NCBI GenBank assembly: GCA_023436925.1
Contig: JAEZHJ010000143.1
Location: forward strand, 1-44,159
Length of the DNA: 44,159 nt
Direction of reading: 5' to 3'
Source: Actinomycetes bacterium
GTDB lineage: Bacteria; Actinomycetota; Actinomycetes; Propionibacteriales; Propionibacteriaceae
Part shown: piece by piece, positions 30,055-37,571 of the stretch
How positions within the stretch are numbered: position 1 is the stretch's first letter
Layout of the letters: the number at the start of each line of letters is the position of its first letter
The notes under the pieces: model-generated
What the model was told of the DNA's origin: nothing
Databases searched by the model: none
Seen by the model: the letters and a program-made list of their open reading frames with translations, nothing else
Program-made: the position numbers and the translations under genes

Positions 30055-30786
30055 ATGGCAACGGCACCCACGAGCGGAGCATCCGTCCTGGCGTCCCCTG
30101 GCGCTGTTCACCCGATTGCGTCATCGCGACTGTCCGGCATCAAGGGCCGGCCGGACGCGCTCGCGGTCGGGGTCATCGTCTGGCTCGCCAGCGAGCTGAT
30201 GTTCTTCGCGGCGCTGTTCGCCGCCTACTTCTCGCTCCGCGAGATCACCAACGCCGCGGCGGCCGAAGCCGGCACCACGCCGATGTGGCAGTGGGGTGCC
30301 TCGCACCTTGACAACGACTGGTTCGGGATCACCTTCCCGTGGTTCGCCACGATCAACACAGTGATCCTGATCCTCAGTTCGGTGACCTGCCAGCTCGGCG
30401 TGCACCAGGCCGAGGTTGGCCGGGTCTCGCGGACCGGCTCGCTGCTGAACGTCGGCAGCTGGGGCCTGCGCGAGTGGTACACCCTCACCTTCGTGATGGG
30501 GGCCATCTTCATCGGCGGCCAGGCCTTCGAATATGCGACATTGGTGGGCGAGGGATTCACCCTCAGCACAAATGCGTACACGTCCGCTTTCTTCCTGGCG
30601 ACCGGATTTCACGGCCTCCACGTGATCGGCGGCCTGGTGGCATTTCTGCTTATGCTCGGCCGGACTGTTCTGGCCCGCCGCTTCACTCATGAACAAGCTG
30701 TGCATGCCATCGTGACCTCCTACTACTGGCACTTCGTAGATGCGGTGTGGGTCGTCCTGTTCGGTGTGATCTACCTGCTGCGCTGA
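30055..30786 (+). CDS. ctaE: Cytochrome c oxidase subunit III
   Basis: This 243-residue COX3 homologue has about five to seven helices: VGVIVWLASELMFFAALFAAYF, ATINTVILILSSVT, GGQAFEYATL, ATGFHGLHVIGGLVAFL and SYYWHFVDAVWVVLFGVIYLLR. The Glu in SE-LMFF and the WHFVD motif are characteristic. It is part of the aa3-type terminal oxidase that joins the bcc complex in actinobacteria. ATG 30055 is preferred over upstream in-frame starts in non-conserved sequence. The qcr genes follow 35 bases later. Confidence 0.95.
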   Translation: MATAPTSGASVLASPGAVHPIASSRLSGIKGRPDALAVGVIVWLASELMFFAALFAAYFSLREITNAAAAEAGTTPMWQWGASHLDNDWFGITFPWFATINTVILILSSVTCQLGVHQAEVGRVSRTGSLLNVGSWGLREWYTLTFVMGAIFIGGQAFEYATLVGEGFTLSTNAYTSAFFLATGFHGLHVIGGLVAFLLMLGRTVLARRFTHEQAVHAIVTSYYWHFVDAVWVVLFGVIYLLR

Positions 30787-30821
30787 GGCGCCCGACGAAC
30801 CCCTGGGAGGAAGCGGATCCG

Positions 30822-31619
30822 ATGGCATCCACATCGAGGAGGCACCACAAGGGGGCCCGCCTGTTGCTCGTGGCGTGCGCCCTGATCGTGACCGGCGGCC
30901 TGTACGCGCTGGTCTCGCCGGCCACATCTGTTGCGGCGCCGACACCTGAGGAGACGGTGGCGCGCGGCCAGGAGCTCTTCGCGGTCTCCTGCGCCTCCTG
31001 CCACGGGATGAACGGGGAGGGGCTGGCCAACCAGGGCATCCCGTCGCTGGTCGGCGTCGGGGCGGCGGCGGTCGACTTCCAGATGCGGACCGGCCGGATG
31101 CCGATGGCCAACAAGAACGTCCAGGCGCCGCCGAAGGAGAACACCTTCACCCCCGAGGAGATCGCCTCGATCGCGCTCTACGTCGCGACCCTGGGCGACG
31201 GCCCGGCGATCCCGGAGGAGAGCCAGTACAACCCGAGCGGGCTGAGCCCCGAGGAGATCGCCGTCGGTGGCGACCTGTTCCGCACCAACTGCTCGGCCTG
31301 CCACAACTTCCAGGGCTCTGGCGGCGCCCTGCCGAACGGCAAGGTCGCACCGCCCCTGCTGCAGGCGGAACCGATCGACATCTACGAGGCGATGCGCACC
31401 GGCCCCGGCGAGATGCCGGTCTTCGCTGACGGCGCCATCCCCGACAAGGATGTCCGCGCCATGATCGCCTACCTCGACCAGGTGCACGCCGAACCGTCGG
31501 CCGGACTCAGCCTGGGTGGTCTCGGCCCGGTCTCGGAGGGCTTCTGGGCCTGGTTCGCCGGGATCGGCGGCCTGGTGCTGTTCGCCATGTGGATCACCCG
31601 GAAGGCGGCCCGCCGATGA
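30822..31619 (+). CDS. qcrC: Di-haem cytochrome c subunit of bc1 (bcc) complex
   Basis: The 265-residue protein has an N-terminal membrane anchor (about 13-33), two cytochrome c domains with CASCH (57-61) and CSACH (157-161), and a C-terminal anchor (about 238-260). The two haem c groups replace separate cytochrome c1 and cytochrome c, carrying electrons straight to the CuA site of the oxidase. GGGAGGAAG precedes the ATG. It overlaps qcrA in an ATGA junction. Confidence 0.96.
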   Translation: MASTSRRHHKGARLLLVACALIVTGGLYALVSPATSVAAPTPEETVARGQELFAVSCASCHGMNGEGLANQGIPSLVGVGAAAVDFQMRTGRMPMANKNVQAPPKENTFTPEEIASIALYVATLGDGPAIPEESQYNPSGLSPEEIAVGGDLFRTNCSACHNFQGSGGALPNGKVAPPLLQAEPIDIYEAMRTGPGEMPVFADGAIPDKDVRAMIAYLDQVHAEPSAGLSLGGLGPVSEGFWAWFAGIGGLVLFAMWITRKAARR

Positions 31620-32671
31620 GCCTCGACACCAGGAAGGGCTCCGAGCTCGAGCAGGGCTTCCCTGACCCGGGGCTGGTGGAGGAACCGCGCTACACCGACG
31701 TCAACGAGCAGGCCGCGCAGCGCGCCTACCACCAGGTCGTCGCCCTGCTGGCGGCCGTCCCGGTGCTCGCGATCGCCTTCGTGGTGATCTACTTCGCGGT
31801 GCCGTCCGACCTCGTCCTCGACGTGATGGGCACCAGCATGAAGGGCCAGCACGTGCTGCTGGGCACCACGGTCGGCCTGGCCGTCCTGGCCATCGGCGTC
31901 GCCCTGGTGCATTGGGCGCGACTGCTGATGGGCGACGAGGAAGTGGTCGAGGAGCGCCACGGCGCCGCCTCCCCGCCGGCGGCGAAGGCCGAGGCGGCCG
32001 AGCAGTGGGCGGTCGGGGCCGAACAGGCCGGGCTGAGCCGGCGCGGCCTGATCGGCTGGGGCCTGGCCGGGGGTCTCGGTGCGCTGGCGATCCCCGCCGT
32101 CGTCCTGCTGGCCGACATGGGCCCGTGGCCGACCGCCGCGGTGCGCCGCGAGACGCTCGAGAAGACCATCTGGGCCGAAGGTGTGCCGATCGTCAACGAC
32201 GTCACCAAGCAGAAGCTGCGGGCCAGCGACATCGTGGTCGGCCAGCTGATCAATGCCCAGCCCGAGAACCTGTTCGACCTGCACGGCGTCGAGTTCCAGC
32301 GGGCCAAGGCCAAGGCGTCCCTGATCGTGGTGCGGATGGACCCGGCAGCGATCCGGATCCCCACCTCCCGCCAGGACTGGCACGTGGACGGCATCCTCGC
32401 CTACTCCAAGATCTGCACCCACGTCGGCTGCCCGATCAGCCTGTGGGAGCAGAAGACGCACCACCTGCTCTGCCCCTGCCACCAGTCGACCTTCGATCTG
32501 GGTAACTCCGGTGTGGTGGTCTTCGGCCCGGCGGCCCGGTCGTTGCCCCAGCTGCCGATCACCACCGACGCCGAGGGCTACCTGATCGCGCGCAGCGACT
32601 TCACCGTGCCGGTCGGGCCCAGCTACTTCGAGCGCAACTCCGAGAACGACTTCAAGGAGGGTGACGACTGA
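31616..32671 (+). CDS. qcrA: Rieske iron-sulfur subunit of bcc complex
   Basis: This 351-residue protein has three predicted membrane helices (about 42-62, 80-100, 145-166), as in actinobacterial QcrA. A twin arginine (LSRRGLIGWGLAGG, 140-153) precedes the third helix, fitting the known Sec-then-Tat insertion of actinobacterial Rieske proteins. The [2Fe-2S] site is CTHVGC (267-272) plus CPCH (286-289). It passes electrons from menaquinol to cytochrome cc. It is coupled to qcrC (ATGA) and to qcrB (TGATG). Confidence 0.96.
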   Translation: MSLDTRKGSELEQGFPDPGLVEEPRYTDVNEQAAQRAYHQVVALLAAVPVLAIAFVVIYFAVPSDLVLDVMGTSMKGQHVLLGTTVGLAVLAIGVALVHWARLLMGDEEVVEERHGAASPPAAKAEAAEQWAVGAEQAGLSRRGLIGWGLAGGLGALAIPAVVLLADMGPWPTAAVRRETLEKTIWAEGVPIVNDVTKQKLRASDIVVGQLINAQPENLFDLHGVEFQRAKAKASLIVVRMDPAAIRIPTSRQDWHVDGILAYSKICTHVGCPISLWEQKTHHLLCPCHQSTFDLGNSGVVVFGPAARSLPQLPITTDAEGYLIARSDFTVPVGPSYFERNSENDFKEGDD

Positions 32672-34401
32672 TGGCCAAGCCCACGACGGTCGACCCCACG
32701 GTCCCGCCCGCCCACACTCCCGAGCGCGCCGCCGAGTCGGGTGCCGCCAAGGCGATCGGCGGCGCTGTCGGCTGGGTGGACGACCGCGTCCCGCTGTCCT
32801 CCTTCGGTCGCAAGGCACTGCGCAAGGCGTTCCCCGACCACTGGTCCTTCCTGCTGGGCGAGATCGCCCTCTACACCTTCATCATCCTGCTGCTGACCGG
32901 CGTCTTCCTGACGATCTGGTTCCGGCCCTCGATGGCCGAGGTCGAGTACGCCGGCTCGTACGAGCTGATGCGGGGCATCCCGATGTCGGAGGCCTTCGCC
33001 TCAACCCTGGCGATCAGCTTCGACGTCCGCGGCGGCCTGCTGATCCGGCAGGCCCACCACTGGGCGGCGATGCTCTTCGTCGCCTCGATGGCGGCCCACA
33101 TGCTGCGCGTCTTCTTCACCGGCGCCTTCCGCAAGCCGCGCGAGCTGAACTGGCTGATCGGCGTCGGGTTGCTGCAGCTGGGGCTGATCGAGGGCTTCGC
33201 CGGCTACTCGCTGCCGGACGACCTGCTCTCCGGCACCGGCCTGCGCTTCGTGGACGGCCTCGTCCGGGCGATCCCGGTGATCGGCACCTGGGCGGAGTTC
33301 TTCATCTTCGCCGGGGAGTTCCCCGGTGAGCTGGTGATCCCGCGGCTCTACATGGTCCACATCCTGCTGGTGCCCGGCATCCTGCTGGCGCTGATCTCGG
33401 CCCACATGGCGCTGCTGGTGTACCACAAGCACACCCACTTCGCCGGCCCGGGCCGCAAGCAGACGAACGTGGTCGGCCAGGCGCTGTTCCCGGTGTACGC
33501 CGCCAAGGCGGGCGGGTTCTTCTTCATCGTCTTCGGCGTCACGATCCTGATGGGCGCCCTGATGCAGATCAACCCGGTCTGGCTGTACGGGCCGTACAAC
33601 CCGGCCCAGGTGACCGCCGGCTCGCAGCCGGACTGGTACATGGGCTTCGTCGAGGGTGCGATCCGGATCATCCCGAACTGGGAGTCGCACATCCTGGGCA
33701 CGACCTGGTCGTGGAACATCGCCCTGCCCGGCCTCGGCCTGATGGGCCTGTTCGCAGTCCTGCCGATGGTCTACCCGTTCGTGGAGCGGTGGATCACCGG
33801 CGACAACTCAGAGCACCACATCCTGGACCGCCCGCGGGACGTCCCCAACCGCACGGCGTTCGGCGTTGCGGCGATGACCTGCTACGGCCTGTTCTGGATG
33901 TCGGGTGGCAATGACATCCTGGCCACCCAGTTCGGGCTCTCGCTGAACGACATCACGGTGTTCATGCGGGTGGCGGTCTTCGTCGGGCCGGTGATCGCCT
34001 TCATCGTGACCAAGCGGATCTGCCTGTCGCTGCAGCGCCGCGACCGGGAACGGCTGCTGCACGGCAGCTCCACCGGCGTGCTGGTCCGCGACCCGTCCGG
34101 TGGCTACACCGAGGCCCACCAGCCGATCACTGCGGAGGAGGCCTTCACCCTGGACCAGCGCGAGCTGCCCGACGAACTGGAGACCTCTCCGCTGACCGAC
34201 GACCGCGGCGTCCGGCTGCGCGGCAAGCGGATCGGGAAGCTCCGGGCCCGGCTGTCCAGGTGGTACGCCCAGGGCACGATCCCCAAGCCGCCGGCCGACG
34301 AGATCGTGGCCGCCCCGACCCACGGGGAGAGGCCGGAGATCCCGCAGAGCCCGGTGACCAGCGAGCTGGAACCGGCCGACGAGGCCGGCACCCGGGCCTG
34401 A
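32671..34401 (+). CDS. qcrB: Cytochrome b subunit of bcc complex
   Basis: The 576-residue cytochrome b has haem-binding helices including RQAHHWAAMLFVASMAAHML and HILLVPGILLALISAHMALL. The Qo-site motif is PDWY (QPDWYMGF), the actinobacterial version of PEWY. A polar C-terminal extension of about 150 residues follows, as in mycobacterial QcrB. It oxidises menaquinol and is the target of Q203-type inhibitors in mycobacteria. GGAGGG precedes the ATG within the qcrA end. Confidence 0.96.
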   Translation: MAKPTTVDPTVPPAHTPERAAESGAAKAIGGAVGWVDDRVPLSSFGRKALRKAFPDHWSFLLGEIALYTFIILLLTGVFLTIWFRPSMAEVEYAGSYELMRGIPMSEAFASTLAISFDVRGGLLIRQAHHWAAMLFVASMAAHMLRVFFTGAFRKPRELNWLIGVGLLQLGLIEGFAGYSLPDDLLSGTGLRFVDGLVRAIPVIGTWAEFFIFAGEFPGELVIPRLYMVHILLVPGILLALISAHMALLVYHKHTHFAGPGRKQTNVVGQALFPVYAAKAGGFFFIVFGVTILMGALMQINPVWLYGPYNPAQVTAGSQPDWYMGFVEGAIRIIPNWESHILGTTWSWNIALPGLGLMGLFAVLPMVYPFVERWITGDNSEHHILDRPRDVPNRTAFGVAAMTCYGLFWMSGGNDILATQFGLSLNDITVFMRVAVFVGPVIAFIVTKRICLSLQRRDRERLLHGSSTGVLVRDPSGGYTEAHQPITAEEAFTLDQRELPDELETSPLTDDRGVRLRGKRIGKLRARLSRWYAQGTIPKPPADEIVAAPTHGERPEIPQSPVTSELEPADEAGTRA

Positions 34402-34408
34402 CCCGACC

Positions 34409-34445
34409 GACGACCCGCCACCCCCTTGGGCAGTGGCGGGTCGTC
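34409..34445 (+). terminator. Terminator after qcrCAB
   Basis: GACGACCCGCCAC / GTGGCGGGTCGTC: a perfect 13-bp stem with an 11-base loop, 7 bases past the qcrB stop. No T-run follows. Confidence 0.7.
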
Positions 34446-34514
34446 TGCTGTCCGGAGCCGCGATCCGCGGCCCGGCCGGTGGGCAGTGGGTCGGCAGCGG
34501 GCGCAGCGCCCGGG

Positions 34515-34520
34515 TAGCCT
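34515..34520 (+). promoter_or_regulatory. Candidate -10 of leaderless guaB1 mRNA
   Basis: TAGCCT is 6 bases before GTG 34527. Confidence 0.45.
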
Positions 34521-34526
34521 TGGCCG

Positions 34527-35972
34527 GTGCGTTTCCTGACTCCGAAGCCCGGCTACGACCTGACCTACGACGACGTCTTCATGGCGCCGCGCCGCTCGTC
34601 GGTGACCTCGCGCCTTGACGTCGACCTGACCTCCACCGACGGCCTCGAACTCCCGCTGCCGATCGTGGTGGCCAACATGACCGCCATCTCCGGCCGCCGG
34701 ATGGCCGAGACGGTGGCCCGACGCGGCGCCGTGGCGATCATCCCGCAGGACCTGCCGCCGCAGATCGTGGCGAACACGATCGCCCGGGTGAAGAACGCGC
34801 ACCAGGTCTTCGACACCCCGGTGACGGTCACTCCCGACACCACGATCGGCGAGGCGCTGCACCTGCTTCCCAAGCGCGCCCACGGGGCCGTGGTCGCAGT
34901 CGAGGACGGGGTGCCGGTCGGGACGCTGACCGCCGCCGACGCCGAGGGCCTGGACCGGTTCGCCCAGGTGCACGAGGCGATGAGCACCCAGCTCACCCTG
35001 GTCAGTCCCCAGACCAGTCCCACCGACGTCTTCGAGCTGCTCACCGGCCGGCGCGAGAAGCTGGCGATCGCGGTCGACGAGGCCGGCCGGCTGGTCGGGG
35101 TGATGACGGTGAAGGGCGCGCTGCGCACCGCGATCTACTCCCCCGCCCTGGACGCCGAGGGCAAGCTGCGGATCGGGGTCGCGGTCGGGATCTCCGGCGA
35201 TGTCGAGGCACGCGCCGAGACCCTGCTCGCCGCCGGTGCCGACGTGCTGGTGATGGACACCGCGCACGGCCACCAGGAGCGGATGATCTCCGCCGTGGCG
35301 CGCTGCCGCGCGATCGTCGACGCCGCGGGATCGAAGGTGCCGATCGTGGCCGGCAATGTGGTGACCGCCGACGGGGTGAGTGACCTGATCGAGGCCGGCG
35401 CGGACGTGATCAAGGTCGGCGTCGGCCCGGGCGCGATGTGCACCACCCGGATGCAGACCGGAGTGGGCCGGCCCCAGTTCTCGGCGGTGCTCGACTGCGC
35501 CGCGGAGGCGAGGCAGGCCGGCAAGGCGATCTGGGCCGACGGCGGGGTACGGCACCCGCGCGACGTCGCGCTGGCCCTGGCGGCCGGCTCGGGCGCGGTG
35601 ATGATCGGGTCCTGGTTCGCGGGCACCCACGAGTCGACCGGAGACCTGCTGATCGGGGCTGACGGACGTCCCTACAAGGAGAGCTTCGGGATGGCCTCGG
35701 CCCGTGCCGTCAAGGCCCGGACCCGCACCCAGTCCGCCTTCGACCGCGCCCGGGCGGCGCTGTTCGAGGAGGGCATCTCCTCATCGAAGATGTACCTCGA
35801 CCCGGAGCGTCCCGGCGTGGAGGACCTGCTGGATTTCATCACCTCCGGGGTGCGGAGCTCCTTCACCTACGCCGGAGCCCGCGACCTGACCGAGTTCGCC
35901 AACCTCGCGGTGGTCGGCGTCCAGTCCCGCTCCGGCTTCGACGAGGGCAGGCCGCTCCCCTCCAGCTGGTGA
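34527..35972 (+). CDS. guaB1: GuaB1 family IMP dehydrogenase-related protein (GMP reductase)
   Basis: The 481-residue TIM-barrel enzyme contains a CBS pair (about 95-205: TVTPDTTIGEALHLLPKRAH, HEAMSTQLTLVSP, MTVKGALR). The catalytic core has VLVMDTAHGHQERM, KVGVGPGAMCTTR (active Cys), WADGGVRHPRD and GSWFAGTHES. In M. smegmatis the GuaB1 family has been shown to act as a GMP reductase that returns GMP to IMP rather than as an IMP dehydrogenase; I carry that over by similarity. It begins at GTG 34527. It converges with the WYL regulator over a 22-base gap. Confidence 0.85.
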   Translation: MRFLTPKPGYDLTYDDVFMAPRRSSVTSRLDVDLTSTDGLELPLPIVVANMTAISGRRMAETVARRGAVAIIPQDLPPQIVANTIARVKNAHQVFDTPVTVTPDTTIGEALHLLPKRAHGAVVAVEDGVPVGTLTAADAEGLDRFAQVHEAMSTQLTLVSPQTSPTDVFELLTGRREKLAIAVDEAGRLVGVMTVKGALRTAIYSPALDAEGKLRIGVAVGISGDVEARAETLLAAGADVLVMDTAHGHQERMISAVARCRAIVDAAGSKVPIVAGNVVTADGVSDLIEAGADVIKVGVGPGAMCTTRMQTGVGRPQFSAVLDCAAEARQAGKAIWADGGVRHPRDVALALAAGSGAVMIGSWFAGTHESTGDLLIGADGRPYKESFGMASARAVKARTRTQSAFDRARAALFEEGISSSKMYLDPERPGVEDLLDFITSGVRSSFTYAGARDLTEFANLAVVGVQSRSGFDEGRPLPSSW

Positions 35973-35994
35973 CGGGCGGATCCCCGGCCCGCTC

Positions 35995-36936
35995 TCACCC
36001 GGGGTAGGCCGCCACCAGTTCCCGCCCGAGGCGGGCGAGTTCGGTCCGGACGGAGTCGGGAGAGCGCACGATCGCATCCCGACCCCAGCCGGCCAGCCAG
36101 CGCGCCACGTCGAGCGCAGTGGGAGCCGCCACGCGCACCAGCGACCGGTCGCCGGCCTGCGAGAGTACCTCGCAGTGCCGCCCGAACTGGTCGCGCAGCA
36201 CGAAGACCTTGTCGCTCGGCACCTCGACGACGGCCACCGTCTGCGAGCGCAGCCCCTCCATCGTGGCGGCGACTTCGGCCCACGCCGTGGCGAGATCGAA
36301 GTCGGCGGGCAGTTCGAACGTCTCCTCGAGCAGCGCCATCGAGGAGATCCGGTCCACCCGGAAGGTCCGCTGCCCCATCGGCGTGCCGGCGATCAGGTAC
36401 CACAGGTTGCCCTTGGCGACGACGCCCCACGGATCGACCTCACGTTCGGCGGGCTCGCCGGTGCGGCCGCGGTAGCCGATCCGGGCGCGACGTCGCGCGA
36501 CGATCGCCGTCTGCAGTTCGTCGACCCGGGAGGGGGTCGACGCCGGCACGGCACCCCACCGGGCCGGATCGACCACGGTCGCACTCGCGGCGGCCTGGGC
36601 GCCCTCCCGGAAGGTCGGGGGAAGAGCCCGGGCCAGCTTGCGCAGCGCCGACTTCACCTGGTCGGAGGCCGCCGCCGAGGGCCCGACCAGGCGGAACAGC
36701 GCTTGTGCCTCGGCGGCGGTGAGCCCGCTCAGATCCGTGCGGGCCCCACCCAGCAGCGACCAGCCGCCGCCCCGTCCCCGCTGCGGGTACACCGGAATGC
36801 CGGCCGCCGAGAGCGCCTCAAGGTCACGTCGGGCGGTCCCGACCGACACCTCGAGCTCTGCGGCGAGTTCGGCAGCGGTCACGCGCGCCCGGCCCTGCAG
36901 GTACAGCAGGGCGGTGATCAGCCGGTCGGCTCGCAT
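35995..36936 (-). CDS. WYL-domain transcriptional regulator with DeoR-type HTH
   Basis: This 313-residue protein has an N-terminal winged helix (MRADRLITALLYLQGRARVT, ELEVSVGTARRDLEALSAAG, about 1-60). A linker, a WYL domain (about 140-220: ARIGYRGRTGE, NLWYLIAGTPMGQRTFRVDRI) and the WCX extension (about 235-313) follow. WYL domains bind nucleic acids or small ligands. It is divergent from the VOC gene, and the 81-base interval has a 7-bp inverted repeat that may be its operator, so it probably controls that gene and itself. No link to phage defence is seen. Confidence 0.88.
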   Translation of the reverse strand: MRADRLITALLYLQGRARVTAAELAAELEVSVGTARRDLEALSAAGIPVYPQRGRGGGWSLLGGARTDLSGLTAAEAQALFRLVGPSAAASDQVKSALRKLARALPPTFREGAQAAASATVVDPARWGAVPASTPSRVDELQTAIVARRRARIGYRGRTGEPAEREVDPWGVVAKGNLWYLIAGTPMGQRTFRVDRISSMALLEETFELPADFDLATAWAEVAATMEGLRSQTVAVVEVPSDKVFVLRDQFGRHCEVLSQAGDRSLVRVAAPTALDVARWLAGWGRDAIVRSPDSVRTELARLGRELVAAYPG

Positions 36937-36953
36937 GGCTCAAGACTGCCGCA

Positions 36954-36980
36954 GAAAGTGATCAATTGGTGCGCACTTTC
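36954..36980. promoter_or_regulatory. Candidate operator between WYL regulator and VOC gene
   Basis: GAAAGTG (36954-36960) and CACTTTC (36974-36980) are a perfect 7-bp inverted repeat with a 13-base spacer. Half-sites are 20 bases apart, two helical turns, fitting a dimer on one DNA face. Confidence 0.5.
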
Positions 36981-37017
36981 AGCGGTTGGCTGGAGGAACC
37001 GACGAAGGGAGAACGAG

Positions 37018-37428
37018 ATGTGGCACGGAATGGCTACCCAGAACATGTTCGCCGACGATCCGAGGGCCGCGGCGGCCTGGTACGCGCAGGTGTTCGGTAT
37101 CGAGCCGTACTTCCAGAAGGAGTACGCCGGCGCGGTCGCCTACGTCGAGTTCCGGGTCGGGGACGACGAGGACGAGTTCGGCATCCTCGACCGCCGCTAC
37201 GTGCCGGGAGCCGCGGACGGGGGCCTGGCCGGAGGGCTGGTCTACTGGGCAGTCGACGACGTCGAGGCCGAGTTCGCCCGGCTGCTCGGGCTGGGAGCCA
37301 CCGAGCACCTGCCGGTCACCGAGCAGGGGGAAGGGTTCGTCACCGCGTCGGTGCACGACCCCTTCGGCAACGTGCTCGGGGTGATGCTCAACCAGCACTT
37401 CCTGGACATCGCGGCGAGCCGCCGGTAG
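37018..37428 (+). CDS. VOC (glyoxalase/bleomycin-resistance fold) protein
   Basis: The 136-residue single VOC module has NMFADDPRAAAAWYAQVFGIE, YVEFRVGDDEDEFGI, VYWAVDDVEAEF and SVHDPFGNVLGVM. Members range from dioxygenases to binding proteins; the usual metal ligands are not obvious, so no reaction is assigned. GAAGGGAG precedes ATG 37018. It is divergent from the WYL regulator, the likely controller, and is followed by a strong terminator, so it stands alone. Confidence 0.83.
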   Translation: MWHGMATQNMFADDPRAAAAWYAQVFGIEPYFQKEYAGAVAYVEFRVGDDEDEFGILDRRYVPGAADGGLAGGLVYWAVDDVEAEFARLLGLGATEHLPVTEQGEGFVTASVHDPFGNVLGVMLNQHFLDIAASRR

Positions 37429-37435
37429 CTGACCA

Positions 37436-37463
37436 GGGTGGCCGGACGCATCCCCGGCCACCC
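37436..37463 (+). terminator. Terminator after the VOC gene
   Basis: GGGTGGCCGG, 8-base loop ACGCATCC, CCGGCCACCC: a perfect 10-bp stem 8 bases after the stop. Confidence 0.7.
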
Positions 37464-37571
37464 CGCGGGGCGAAACCCTTGCGGAGCTGCCAGCAGACGT
37501 GCCACGATCCCAGCGTTTGGCGCACCGACCCGCACCCCGCAGATTCGGCAGCCGGGCACGGGGGGGCAGGC

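Noticed and set aside
35973..35991. Hairpin CGGGC/GCCCG between guaB1 and the WYL gene as a terminator
   Set aside because: Only five base pairs with a nine-base loop; too weak to list as a feature.
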